64,000 nucleotides of DNA from Clostridium estertheticum subsp. estertheticum. GTDB lineage: Bacteria; Bacillota; Clostridia; Clostridiales; Clostridiaceae. The position numbers and the translations under genes were made by a program. The stretch covers positions 1,603,001 through 1,667,000 of the forward strand of contig NZ_CP015756.1 of NCBI RefSeq assembly GCF_001877035.1, given 5' to 3'. The notes beneath the pieces were generated by a model that saw nothing but the letters and a program-made list of their open reading frames with translations, did no database searches and was not told the DNA's origin. Position 1 is the stretch's first letter. Each line of letters begins with the position of its first letter. Positions 44,922 to 54,176 of the stretch are shown piece after piece.

Positions 44922-46839
44922 TGTAAAGAAGAGTTTTAAGGACTATGCTATATATTTTTTAACACTAACTTTAGCAGTTTGTATATTTTATAGTTTCAAC
45001 TCAATTGGGTCACAAAAGGCACTTATACAAATGAAATCTGTATCTAAATTAATGAAAGTTATGTCTTATGTGTCAGTATTTATATCTATAATATTAGGTA
45101 GTTTAATATTATATGCAAATAATTTCTTGATAAAAAAACGTAAAAAAGAATTAGGAATATACATGACACTCGGTATGGGAAAAAGAAAAATATCTTTAAT
45201 ATTAGTAATGGAGACTTTTCTAGTTGGAGTTATATCTTTAATTAGTGGACTTATACTAGGAATTGGAGCATCACAAGGATTAGCCACCTTTGCATTAAAG
45301 TTATTTGATGTACCGATTAATGAATATAATTTTACAGTTTCAACAGGTTCAATAGGTAAAACTGTATTATACTTTGGAATAATGTTTTTACTTGTTATGA
45401 TATTTAATGTATTTGTTATATCTAAATACAAGATAATCGATTTATTAACAGCAGGTAAAAAAAATCAAGATGTTAAATTCAAAAATTCTACTATATATTT
45501 AATAGCATTTATTTTATGCGTAGGATCACTTGGGTTTGCATATAAATCAATACTAAAAGTAGGTTTCAATGTACTAGACCCTATGGTCTTAATATCAATA
45601 GCTTTTGGAATATTAGGTACAGTGTTATTTTTCTTTAGCTTATCTGGACTTATATTATATGTAGTAAAGAAAAATAAAAAGGTTTATTTTAAAGGGTTAA
45701 ATATATTTGTAATAAAACAGATAAATAGTAAAGTTAATACAAACTTCATATCAATGTCTTTAATTTGCTTAATGTTATTCTTCACAATAGTAAGTTTATC
45801 TATGGGAATAGGATTTAAAACAGTTATGGATGCAGGAATTAAAAATGCAACGCCCTTTGATGCCAGCATATCAGTAAGAAAAAATGATGGAGGCTACAAT
45901 ATAGAAGATGTTCTAAAGAAAATTAATTTTAAAATAAGTAAAAATGAAAAATCCGTAGTTCATAATGAATATCTTATAGGTATGAACGCTAGTGATTTTT
46001 TAACAACAGGAGATTTTAAAACGGACAAGGTAGTTTTTGTTAAACTATCTGATTATAATAAAATTTTAAAATTTAAGAATGAAAAAGAAGTAAATTTAAC
46101 TAGGGATGAAGTTTTAATTTTATCCAATACTGATAAGTTTATGAAACCAATAAATGAAAAAATAAAAAAGAGTAATAAAATTAACATTAAAGGTAAAGAA
46201 TACCTAATAAAAAACACTGAAGTTATAGAAGAAAATCTTCAAACTTCTTATTTTGTAAGTAGTTTTTTTACAATAGTTATAAATGATGAGTTTTTATCAG
46301 GTTACAAAATTAGTAACTCAGTACTTAATGTAAATTATTTAAATAAAAATAGAGAAAAATATAATAAAAAATATCAAATACGTCAGGATTATGGTAAAGG
46401 TGGTACGATAATCGGTATCTCAAAGGATGGGGCTCATTCAGAAAAAATGGTAACAACAAATCTATTAATATTTATCGTAATATATTTAGGTATTGTATTT
46501 TTAATAACTAGCATGGCAGTACTTGCTCTTCAACAATTATCAGAAGCTAGTGACAGTGTAGAAAGATATAAAGCTTTAAGGAGACTTGGTGCAAACGAAA
46601 AAATGATAAATAAAACAATTTTTGTTCAAACATTGATATATTTTAGTCTTCCAGTTAGTCTTGCATTAATTCATTCAGTGGTTGGAATTAAGGTAACTAG
46701 CAATTTAATAAATAGCTTACAAGAAACAAATATTAACTTTTCAGCATTAGTAGCAGCTTTAATATTTATTGTAATTTATGCAGGATACTTCTATACAACA
46801 TATGTAGGATATAAAAATATTGTTAGGAATAACTTATAA
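44896..46839 (+). CDS. BceB-type permease (FtsX domains, large extracellular sensor)
   Basis: 647 residues, ten predicted TMs. The extracellular domain of about 200 residues (about 310-520) between TM7 and TM8 is the mark of BceB transporters and binds the peptide-target complex. I chose the ATG at 44896 with GGAGGTGAT upstream. It forms a sensory complex with the kinase encoded at 47586. Confidence 0.93.
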   Translation: MYSKIAVGNVKKSFKDYAIYFLTLTLAVCIFYSFNSIGSQKALIQMKSVSKLMKVMSYVSVFISIILGSLILYANNFLIKKRKKELGIYMTLGMGKRKISLILVMETFLVGVISLISGLILGIGASQGLATFALKLFDVPINEYNFTVSTGSIGKTVLYFGIMFLLVMIFNVFVISKYKIIDLLTAGKKNQDVKFKNSTIYLIAFILCVGSLGFAYKSILKVGFNVLDPMVLISIAFGILGTVLFFFSLSGLILYVVKKNKKVYFKGLNIFVIKQINSKVNTNFISMSLICLMLFFTIVSLSMGIGFKTVMDAGIKNATPFDASISVRKNDGGYNIEDVLKKINFKISKNEKSVVHNEYLIGMNASDFLTTGDFKTDKVVFVKLSDYNKILKFKNEKEVNLTRDEVLILSNTDKFMKPINEKIKKSNKINIKGKEYLIKNTEVIEENLQTSYFVSSFFTIVINDEFLSGYKISNSVLNVNYLNKNREKYNKKYQIRQDYGKGGTIIGISKDGAHSEKMVTTNLLIFIVIYLGIVFLITSMAVLALQQLSEASDSVERYKALRRLGANEKMINKTIFVQTLIYFSLPVSLALIHSVVGIKVTSNLINSLQETNINFSALVAALIFIVIYAGYFYTTYVGYKNIVRNNL

Positions 46840-46917
46840 AGAGCTCTATTTTATAAAACTTAGAATATGTTATGATATTAGGGTACAGAATAAAATAAGT
46901 AGGGTGGGATAGTCCAT

Positions 46918-47589
46918 ATGAAAAAAATTATTATTATTGAAGATGATGAAGTTATAAGAGAAGAATTACAAAATTTTTTAAAAAGATATGGATATGAAGT
47001 AAAAGCTCCTATGAATTTTAATAATATAATACAATATGTTGAAGATGAGAATGCAGAACTTATATTATTAGATATTAATCTTCCAGTGTTTGATGGTTAT
47101 TATATATGTAGAGAAATACGAAAAACTTCAAGGGTTCCAATTATAATAGTTACAAGTAGAGATAGTGATTTAGATGAATTAATGAGTATGAATTTAGGCG
47201 CAGATGATTTTATAACAAAGCCTTATAATATAGAAATATTATTAGCAAGGATAACTAATATTTTAAGAAGAATAGGTGAAAGTTCAAAAACTAATAATAT
47301 ATTAAGTTATAAAGATTTTAATTTAAATCTTTCAAATGCAACTGTTATTTATAAGGATAAGTGCCTAGAATTAACGAAAAATGAGGTTAAGATACTCTCT
47401 TACTTAATAAACAATAAGGGGAATATAGTAAAACGAGATTCGCTTATGGAATATCTATGGAAATCAGATTATTTTGTAGATGATAGTACCTTAACTGTTA
47501 ATATTAATAGATTAAGAAAAAAACTTGAAGAGATAGGCATAGAAAATACAATAGAAACAAGAAGAGGGCTCGGGTATATAATGTCATGA
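46918..47589 (+). CDS. BceR-type OmpR-family response regulator
   Basis: 223 residues: receiver with acidic EDDE at 9-12, phospho-Asp in LILLDINLPV, Lys in ITKPYN, and a winged helix (about 130-222, DDSTLTVNINRLRKKLEEI). It lies 78 bp after the permease, and its stop overlaps the kinase start (ATGA). It is expected to activate the BceAB-like promoter near 44.0 kb. Confidence 0.93.
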   Translation: MKKIIIIEDDEVIREELQNFLKRYGYEVKAPMNFNNIIQYVEDENAELILLDINLPVFDGYYICREIRKTSRVPIIIVTSRDSDLDELMSMNLGADDFITKPYNIEILLARITNILRRIGESSKTNNILSYKDFNLNLSNATVIYKDKCLELTKNEVKILSYLINNKGNIVKRDSLMEYLWKSDYFVDDSTLTVNINRLRKKLEEIGIENTIETRRGLGYIMS

Positions 47590-48602
47590 GTATAGGTGAA
47601 TTTATTAAAGAAAAAATGGTGGTAATAATATCTAACATGCTGCTATTTATCATATTAGCAGCTATAATGATGATTATTATTAAAGTTAATTTCATTATAA
47701 TTTTATTTATTTTTTTTATTTGGTTTTTGCCATTAATTTCTTATATGGCTTTAGAGTTTATAAAATTTAAAAATTATTATGATGAAATTAATAACCTATT
47801 AGAAAATTTAGATAAGAAATATCTACTTCCAGTGGTAATAAAGGAAGCAAACTTTATACAGGCGAAAAAGTTAAATTCTATACTTAAAGAGATAAGCCGC
47901 GATATGCACGAAAATGTAAAATATTATAAGGATATACAGGTAGAATATAGAGAATACATAGAGACCTGGGTACATGAAATTAAAACACCAATAGCGTCTA
48001 CAAAGCTAATAATTGAAAATAATCGAGATGAAGTAACTAATAAAATAGACTTCCAGATGGATAGAATTGAAGGGTTTGTAGAACAGGTGCTTTATTATTC
48101 TCGAAGTGATGATGTTAGTAAAGACTATATTATAAAACAAATTAATCTTGATAATGTAGTAAGGAATGTAGTTAAAAGAAATTATAGAGATTTTATTCAT
48201 AAGAAAATAAAATTAGATATAAAAGATATAAATGAAATTGTATATAGTGATAAGAAATGGATTGAATTTATTATTAATCAGATAATAGGAAACTCTATAA
48301 AGTACTCAAGTAGTAAAGAGCCAATGATAAGTATATATTCAATTAAGAAAGCTAATTCAGTAATGTTAACCATAGAGGATAATGGTGTAGGTATAATAGA
48401 TAAAGATATAAATAGGGTATTTGAAAAAGGATTTACTGGTGAAAACGGAAGAAAGTTTAGTAAAAGTACAGGAATGGGATTGTATTTATGTGAAAAACTA
48501 TGTTCAAAACTGGGTTTAAAAATTACTATTGATTCCGAGGCTAATAAAGGAACTAAAGTTACATTAATATTTCCTTTGTCTAGTATGGTAAATTTGGTAT
48601 AA
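47586..48602 (+). CDS. BceS-type intramembrane-sensing histidine kinase
   Basis: 338 residues. Two TMs (about 14-33 and 37-58) are separated by only a few residues, so there is no extracellular sensor; such kinases read flux through their transporter. The His box is VHEIKTPIAS and the HATPase G box SKSTGMGLYLCEKL. It overlaps the regulator by 4 bp and completes the module. Confidence 0.93.
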   Translation: MSIGEFIKEKMVVIISNMLLFIILAAIMMIIIKVNFIIILFIFFIWFLPLISYMALEFIKFKNYYDEINNLLENLDKKYLLPVVIKEANFIQAKKLNSILKEISRDMHENVKYYKDIQVEYREYIETWVHEIKTPIASTKLIIENNRDEVTNKIDFQMDRIEGFVEQVLYYSRSDDVSKDYIIKQINLDNVVRNVVKRNYRDFIHKKIKLDIKDINEIVYSDKKWIEFIINQIIGNSIKYSSSKEPMISIYSIKKANSVMLTIEDNGVGIIDKDINRVFEKGFTGENGRKFSKSTGMGLYLCEKLCSKLGLKITIDSEANKGTKVTLIFPLSSMVNLV

Positions 48603-48656
48603 TTATATATTATTAGTTGGTATTGTAAGATATAACGGATTAAAGAAGGGACGTTT

Positions 48657-48758
48657 ATGAAAAAAATAATTGGAATTGATACAATTGAAAGAGTAAATAT
48701 TAATGGAATTAATCAATGTATTTCAATCGTTATTGGTTTGTTAAATGGGTCAGTCTAA
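48657..48758 (+). pseudogene. Truncated start of an alpha/beta-hydrolase-like gene
   Basis: 33 codons with a good site (AAGAAGGG) read MKKIIGIDTIERVNINGINQ and then stop after a short hydrophobic tail. The beginning resembles proline-iminopeptidase-type hydrolases before their HGGPG motif. It may instead be a genuine small peptide. Confidence 0.35.
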
Positions 48759-48792
48759 ATATCTAAGTACTTTAAGACGAACTTAGATATTT
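48757..48792. terminator. Terminator after the BceAB-RS-like module
   Basis: A 12-bp perfect stem (AAATATCTAAGT / ACTTAGATATTT) with a 12-nt loop lies between convergent genes. Confidence 0.65.
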
Positions 48793-49237
48793 AATCCTCA
48801 CCACCATCACTTTTATGTCTAGATATATTACCGAAAGCTATAATAGCTAAAAAAACCAAGATACATAAGGTGATTACTATAATTGCTGTCCAAATGTTTG
48901 AAAAAATCGGAGCACTCACTTTGAAAAAGAAGGTTATGATAATTCCTAAAATCAGCATAAAAACAGATGCGATAATCATCCCTATTGTATAATTAGAAGT
49001 TTTATTTTCACTACTAACACCAATATATGATCCTGCCCATATTGTCTTAACAAGATAATATCCCATGCAAATAGTAATAATTACCAGAACATTAATAGGG
49101 TAAGACAGCCATCTAATTCCAAAACCATGAAGTCCGATATCTATAAAAAGTAGATAGAACATTGCCATAAAACAGTTATTCCCGATTTTGTTTCTTTTTT
49201 GGATTTGCATTTCATCAAGCTTATCATTTTTATTCAT
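48791..49237 (-). CDS. Membrane protein paired with Xre regulator (DUF6773-like)
   Basis: 148 residues. A charged N terminus (KLDEMQIQKRNKIGNN) precedes four TMs. The DEMQ.QKR start followed by four TMs is typical of clostridial membrane partners of small Xre regulators. GGGGAGG sets the start at 49237, which overlaps the regulator by 8 bp. Function is unknown. Confidence 0.75.
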   Translation of the reverse strand: MNKNDKLDEMQIQKRNKIGNNCFMAMFYLLFIDIGLHGFGIRWLSYPINVLVIITICMGYYLVKTIWAGSYIGVSSENKTSNYTIGMIIASVFMLILGIIITFFFKVSAPIFSNIWTAIIVITLCILVFLAIIAFGNISRHKSDGGED

Positions 49238-49439
49238 TATTATCATCCTCCCCAAAAATTTGGTCCAATGTTTTGCCAAGTACTTTGCATATATCTCTAC
49301 ACAACTGGATTGATGGATTATAACCACCATTTTCTATTGCATTTATCGTTTGTCTCGTCACTCCAACGGCTTCTGCTACTTCTTTTTGTGACATATCTTT
49401 ACCAGCCCTCGTGGACTTAAATCTTAAATTTTTACTCAC
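49230..49439 (-). CDS. Xre-type helix-turn-helix regulator
   Basis: About 69 residues. The HTH (SQKEVAEAVGVTRQTINAIE) and the end KVLGKTLDQIFGED are typical of short YozG/Cro-like repressors. The likely start is GTG 49439, with AGAGGTG 6-8 nt upstream; the longer frame begins at GTG 49448, inside that site. It is translationally coupled to the following membrane protein. Confidence 0.85.
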   Translation of the reverse strand: MSKNLRFKSTRAGKDMSQKEVAEAVGVTRQTINAIENGGYNPSIQLCRDICKVLGKTLDQIFGEDDNNE

Positions 49440-49578
49440 ATCATCCACCTCTTAACAAAGAGTATTAAAGTATAAACATAACAAGATGATAAGTAGTGTT
49501 AAGATATTATAATTAAATGACTACAGAAAGTACATACATAAAATATAAAAAGCAGTAGTACGATAGGAGTGTGAAAAA

Positions 49579-50466
49579 GTGCTAAACAAAATAATTGGAG
49601 CTTTAATCTTTATTATTTTTTTAATGGCAGCAGTTTTTATTTATTTTTCTTATAGTATCCAAAGTGATAATAAAAATTCAACGAATTCTCCAGTCTCTGT
49701 AGCAGTAGCTGAACCAGCAGAAAATGTTATTACAAGCGGAACAAGTAAAGAACCTATTGTAATAACGCTAGAGAACTTTTATTGGGATGGCACCCGGTAT
49801 ATTGGTTCATTTAAAGTCACTAATAACACAGATTATATAATTCGTCAATTTACAATTAATGTAGATTACATGTATAGATATAAGGGGATGGAGGATGGTG
49901 GAGGGAGTACATATGCATTTTGTGCTGGGCTAGTACAACCTAAGAAAACTGATCACCTAACTGCATTTTTTCCAAAAGAAAGCAAGGTCGAAGATGTTGG
50001 AAGTCGTAAATTAACAAGTATGGGTACAACAGATTTTATTGTAAATAATAATGGGGTAGACCAACATATGGATCTAGATGAACTAAAAAAAATGGTAAAT
50101 AGTAACGTTAATAATCAAGGTAATAAAATTAATAAAAAAAAGGTTACAGAAGAAGCTGCTAAAGCACAGCCACCCCAAAATAACAAAATAGATAATCAAA
50201 GTATTAAAATTACACAAGAGGAAGCAATAAGATTACTTAATAAAAGGCCCAAAGGCAATGGTATTATAAAAATTACTTACGAGATATTTTCACAAGACGA
50301 AACAACTATGAAACTACCGCCAAATGAAAAATATTTTATATTTTTACCGACTTTTCATGAAAGTGATGGACAACCATCAAATGGTGATACCTTATATTGT
50401 GTTGATAAGTATAATGGTAAAATGTATACATATTCTTCTACTGGTGAATTAAAAATTATTAAATAA
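49579..50466 (+). CDS. Membrane-anchored extracellular protein of unknown function
   Basis: 295 residues. One N-terminal TM (about 4-27), a beta-sandwich domain like FxLYD (about 55-165, with FYWDGTRYIGSFKVTNNTD), a Lys/Asn/Gln-rich linker (about 170-210), and a C-terminal region (about 213-295) that ends like PepSY-type proteins (CVDKYNGKMYTYSS). Start GTG with AGGAGTG upstream. It probably faces the cell wall. Confidence 0.65.
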   Translation: MLNKIIGALIFIIFLMAAVFIYFSYSIQSDNKNSTNSPVSVAVAEPAENVITSGTSKEPIVITLENFYWDGTRYIGSFKVTNNTDYIIRQFTINVDYMYRYKGMEDGGGSTYAFCAGLVQPKKTDHLTAFFPKESKVEDVGSRKLTSMGTTDFIVNNNGVDQHMDLDELKKMVNSNVNNQGNKINKKKVTEEAAKAQPPQNNKIDNQSIKITQEEAIRLLNKRPKGNGIIKITYEIFSQDETTMKLPPNEKYFIFLPTFHESDGQPSNGDTLYCVDKYNGKMYTYSSTGELKIIK

Positions 50467-50549
50467 GGTGAGTAATACTCGGTTGTTGAATTAATACTAT
50501 CTTACTATGTAGTTATTACGGTAACAGTAGATAATTGCTTGTAAATGAT

Positions 50550-50625
50550 TTAAAGTCGGTGGCGAAAAGTGGTGTACATATAAGAATATTAACAGGGAAT
50601 TATCTTAATATCACTTAACCTGAAG
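50550..50625 (+). pseudogene. Fragment of the PLD-domain helicase gene
   Basis: About 75 bp match 53279-53350 (for example ATATTAACAGGGAAT, then ATCTTAATATCAC) but carry stops. A small remnant of the same N-terminal phospholipase-D-like domain. Confidence 0.7.
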
Positions 50626-50659
50626 TGAGAGAAATCTGAATTTGTGGTTGAAAATATAA

Positions 50660-50692
50660 AAAGAGTTCATATGTCGTCTATGTGAACTCTTT
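50660..50692. terminator. Terminator between convergent genes
   Basis: The stem AAAGAGTTCA / TGAACTCTTT with a 13-nt loop carries a T-rich tail on the minus strand, after the TIM-barrel gene. Confidence 0.65.
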
Positions 50693-50730
50693 CAATTTAA
50701 TCATCATTTTCTGAAAATGGTTCGATATCA

Positions 50731-51795
50731 TTATCTTCCTGTATTTCGATTTTTTTTGTCACCAAAATTCTCCTGCATATATTTTGCACTAACCTGGAGA
50801 CTCTTAATTGGATCATTATCTACCCAATTTTTATGAGTTTCTAATATAACCCCTTCTACTCCGTTTTTTATAGCAATTCCTGAGAGTGTATCCAGATCCA
50901 TATTTCCATGTCCTAATTCAGTAGCATTTTCTTCTAGTATTGGTGTCATATAAGGACCTGATTTGGTACAACCGCGGTCATTTATATGCCATAATTTCAT
51001 TCGACTACCAAGTTTTTTCATTAAAGCTGGAACATTAGCACCGCCATCGGTCATCCAGTAACTATCAAATTCGAAATTGACATATGCAGGATCTGTTTCC
51101 TCAATTAAAACGTCGTAAGCTGTTTTTTCAGAGGTTACCTTTTGCAGTTCACAATTATGATTATGATACAAAAGACGTATTCCTTTTTTTGAAAGAGCTT
51201 TTCCAGCCTGATCCAGGTGTTTGGCAAGTTTTTCCACGTCATCTAAACTACTATAATCAAATTTGTACATACCAGTAATAACTACAGTATTTGTCCCAAA
51301 ATTTTTCGCTTCATCGGCTATCGCTTTTGGATCATTCTCAATGCTCCCTAGATCACTGTGTAAGCTTATGACCTTTAGTCCACTTTCTTTAATCAAATTT
51401 GGCCAATCAAGCTTGCCACCATTGCCAATAGGCATCCCTGAGAACTTTGTCATTAGTTTTACAAGCATAGAAGACCTGTGAATCATAAAATCATTTAATT
51501 CGATAGATTCATAACCTGCGTTATTGATATCAAGTAATGTATGTAAAGCATTATTATAATTACTACACATTGTTCCTATCATAATCTGTTGAACTGCAGT
51601 CGTAATATGTTCAGAATTATTTTTATCATTGCTTCTTACAACATCGTTTTGTTTTGCGTTTTGCTCCGTTTTGTGTGATTTCACAATTTTATTAATTCGG
51701 ACATTTTCTTTGATTTCATAACCAGCAATAAGTATTATCACGAACATAATGCACACAATGATTACTGTTAATATTTTTTTTATATTTTTTTTCAT
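50731..51795 (-). CDS. Membrane-anchored sugar-phosphate isomerase/epimerase-like TIM barrel
   Basis: 354 residues. An N-terminal TM (about 6-25) and a Lys/Asn-rich linker (to about 65) precede a xylose-isomerase-like AP2Ec barrel: GYESIELNDFM, VISLHSD, LLYHNHNCEL, FEFDSYW, LWHIND, ILETHKNW. The His, Glu and Asp positions needed for metal binding are present. Most relatives are cytosolic, so surface anchoring is unusual. The ATG at 51795 has AGGAG upstream. The frame ends just after an A8 run (50750-50757); one base fewer or more there would give a different acidic tail, so the end is uncertain. TetR is divergent. Confidence 0.8.
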   Translation of the reverse strand: MKKNIKKILTVIIVCIMFVIILIAGYEIKENVRINKIVKSHKTEQNAKQNDVVRSNDKNNSEHITTAVQQIMIGTMCSNYNNALHTLLDINNAGYESIELNDFMIHRSSMLVKLMTKFSGMPIGNGGKLDWPNLIKESGLKVISLHSDLGSIENDPKAIADEAKNFGTNTVVITGMYKFDYSSLDDVEKLAKHLDQAGKALSKKGIRLLYHNHNCELQKVTSEKTAYDVLIEETDPAYVNFEFDSYWMTDGGANVPALMKKLGSRMKLWHINDRGCTKSGPYMTPILEENATELGHGNMDLDTLSGIAIKNGVEGVILETHKNWVDNDPIKSLQVSAKYMQENFGDKKNRNTGR

Positions 51796-51846
51796 TTTCA
51801 CATCTCCTTTTCATTGATTTATTTCATGACTACGTTATAATAATAT

Positions 51847-51878
51847 CAACATCTGTATATTTTGCAACCGACAGATGT
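51847..51878. promoter_or_regulatory. Inverted repeat between the TIM-barrel gene and tetR
   Basis: A perfect 9-bp dyad, AACATCTGT - 14 bp - ACAGATGTT, lies between the divergent genes. On the minus strand TTGCAA, 16 bp, TATTAT forms a promoter across it; on the plus strand a TATAAT lies at 51893-51898. It is a good candidate operator for the adjacent TetR. Confidence 0.55.
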
Positions 51879-51908
51879 TTTGAAAATGTCGAATATAATG
51901 GAGGATCT

Positions 51909-52472
51909 ATGTTAGAAAAAAATAATGGCAACCAGAGGGTTATGTTAACAAAACGCTTGATTCGTGAGGCTTTATTAAAAATATTAAAGACACGTAATAT
52001 TAATAAAATATCCATACGGGAATTATGCCAAGTTGCAGGAATTAATCGTACTACATTCTATAATCACTATGGAAGTCAATATGATGTATTAAATGAAATT
52101 GCTGAGACGTACATACAAAACACTTCATTTACCGTTATAAATGATATTGCGGCAGGCAAAAATATCGATGAATGTCTGACTCGGGTTCTACAATACATGA
52201 AAGACAACCTTGAATTTGCAAAACTTGTATTAGATTTAGATAATTATGACCTAATCACCCACATCACAATCTCACTACCGCAGTTTGATCATATGGTCAT
52301 TAAACACTTACCAGAAAATCTTGATTTGGAGGAAAAGAAGGCGATTGCTTCGTATGTTCAGTATGGAGCAGTAAGACTTATTAAAGAATGGATTCTCTCA
52401 GATTGCTTGAAGTCACCGGAAAAAGAAGCAAAATTAATTTTATATATTGCTGGAAGAGTAATTGGTAATTGA
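51909..52472 (+). CDS. TetR/AcrR family transcriptional regulator
   Basis: 187 residues. The HTH (about 13-58) reads ISIRELCQVAGINRTTFYNH, followed by a helical ligand domain with the TetR_C-like PLENLD-type C terminus. TGGAGGA precedes the ATG. It is divergent from the TIM-barrel gene, which it probably represses through the dyad at 51847-51878. Confidence 0.87.
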   Translation: MLEKNNGNQRVMLTKRLIREALLKILKTRNINKISIRELCQVAGINRTTFYNHYGSQYDVLNEIAETYIQNTSFTVINDIAAGKNIDECLTRVLQYMKDNLEFAKLVLDLDNYDLITHITISLPQFDHMVIKHLPENLDLEEKKAIASYVQYGAVRLIKEWILSDCLKSPEKEAKLILYIAGRVIGN

Positions 52473-52495
52473 TAATCGCACATATGTTTTTTTAT

Positions 52496-52663
52496 TTATT
52501 CGATATGATAAAATGATTTCAACAGAAACTCGAGAAAAAGCAGTGTGTTATACGACTGGATTGTATAGAGGGAAATACCATCCCTCATAATAGGGGGATT
52601 AGGCATTATTTGGATTCCATCATTTTTTAATTTACCAAAGATTTTCGATGCATTAGAAACCAT
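52496..52663 (-). CDS. Small ORF with strong ribosome site, unknown function
   Basis: 55 residues beginning MVSNASKIFGKLKNDGIQIM, with AGAGGAGG 8 nt before the ATG. The first 40 residues look protein-like; the last 15 are hydrophobic and may be read-through after truncation. It lies next to repeated debris. I do not recognise the family. Confidence 0.4.
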   Translation of the reverse strand: MVSNASKIFGKLKNDGIQIMPNPPIMRDGISLYTIQSYNTLLFLEFLLKSFYHIE

Positions 52664-52681
52664 AATTTCAACCTCCTCTTT

Positions 52682-52930
52682 TTAAATCATCTCCTGGGTC
52701 GCTGTAACAGATTTGAAGAAGATGCATTAACGACTTCAGAAGGAGATTTAGAATTATACTTAAGTTTTCTATTTGTTATAGTATGTAACTTTCTTATATA
52801 ATTAGGAGACTTTCTTTCTGAAATGTCGTTAAAATTAATTACTATATTCTTCAATCTTTCCAAAAACTCCATGGCATTTATACCTTGGTCCAATAGAAAT
52901 ATGGCTGCGGCAATGTTTTTAAACTCATAT
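52682..52930. repeat. Duplicated debris: unknown segment plus Rpn-like fragment
   Basis: 52682-52784 is nearly identical to 60452-60554. 52826-52920, minus strand, encodes INAMEFLERLKNIVINFND, identical to residues of the frame at 53766-54098. No intact gene spans the block, and the two pieces are joined abruptly. Confidence 0.75.
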
Positions 52931-53091
52931 AAATATTATAGAATTTGCTTAAATAAACTGTTGTTAAAATTCAGATTAGAATAGTGTAAAATCTTATAAG
53001 AACCTAATAAGATTTTAATTAAGTAAATAATATTAATTGCTAATAACTGACTGAAATCACTGAAGTGTAGGAAGTTAAATTTAAGTTAAAA

Positions 53092-53662
53092 ATGCGAAGA
53101 AATCTAATTAAATTTAAAAGATTTCATTCCATCTTAAATTATGATTCAAACTGCTCCACAGGGGACAAGGATTATTTATTACCTAAATTAGCATCCTCAT
53201 TAAAAAATGCAAAGACTCTAGATATGGCGGTAGGATTTTTAATGGAATCAGGAGTGAAATTACTTATAAATGATTTAAAACTGGTGTCGCAAAGTGGTGT
53301 ACGGATAAGGATATTAACAGGGAATCATCTTAATATCACTCAACCTCAAGCTTTATATTTAGTAAAGGAAGCACTAGGGGATAAGGTGGATTTAAGGTTT
53401 TATAATATTAAGAATAAATCCTTTCACCCTAAGTCATACATATTTGAATACGAAGAGGATGGAGATGTTTTTATAGGATATTCTAATATGTCCAATTCTG
53501 CATTAACTAGTGGTATTGAATGGAATTATAGAATAAATCATCTCCTTCAGAGCTGCAGAATAAGAACTTAGAGGATTTTAGACATTTTAAGGATGTTTTT
53601 GAAGACTTATTTTTAAATCATTCTATAATTATTGACGATGATGAGCTTAGGCGTTATTCATA
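53092..53662 (+). pseudogene. PLD-domain (DUF3427-type) helicase, N-terminal fragment with frameshift
   Basis: The first 150 codons encode a phospholipase-D-like domain (TLDMAVGFLMESGVKLLI, then FHPKSYIFEYEEDGDVFIG with the HxK motif, then YSNMSNSALTSGIEWN). The frame then breaks near 53538, and the sequence continues in another register (LEDFRHFKDVFEDLFLN) to a stop at 53660-53662. The helicase part expected next is absent here, but a piece of it lies at 59297-59653. Intact relatives couple PLD nuclease, SF2 helicase and DUF3427, often as defence proteins. Confidence 0.8.
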
Positions 53663-53765
53663 ATTATGGAAAAGGACAAAATTCTTAATGTTTTTATTTT
53701 AGGTTACATACAAAATAACAAATGAAACAGCTATTAATTACCTCATAGCTGTTTCACTTGTTTTC

Positions 53766-54098
53766 TTATAAGTATTTTTTTATATCCTCAACTGTTTCTA
53801 AATCAAATATATCTGTTGCTATTTTATCAATAACACCCTCCGGTAAAGATCTAATCTTATCTGTATAATAATCAGAAAGACCATTGAATGTATTATCCAC
53901 TAACTCATTCATATTATATATTTCATTGCTATTAGTTGTATTTTTAATCCAGCCTTTTAATAATAATTTTTCCTCAGAAGTGAGGTCATTAAAATTAATT
54001 ACTATATTTTTCAATCTTTCCAAAAACTCCATGGCATTTATATCTTGGTCTAATAGAAATATGGCTGCGGCAATGTTTTTAAATTCATGTTCACTCAC
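53766..54098 (-). pseudogene. Probable C-terminal fragment of an Rpn/YhgA-type PD-(D/E)XK nuclease
   Basis: 110 codons, helical (FKNIAAAIFLLDQDINAMEF, then LTSEEKLLLKGWIKN). It resembles the C-terminal helical part of recombination-promoting nuclease (Rpn) proteins as I recall them. No nuclease core and no ribosome site are present, so I treat it as 5'-truncated. Parts recur at 52826-52920 and 60378-60451. Confidence 0.4.
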
Positions 54099-54176
54099 CT
54101 AAGTATATCAAATTTTGGACTGAAATAATATATATTATAATTTAGGTACTTGACATAGCAACATAGCGAATGGTCA

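Noticed and set aside
49439-49448. Longer start of the Xre gene (GTG 49448)
   Set aside because: This start lies inside the AGAGGTG ribosome site that fits the GTG at 49439.
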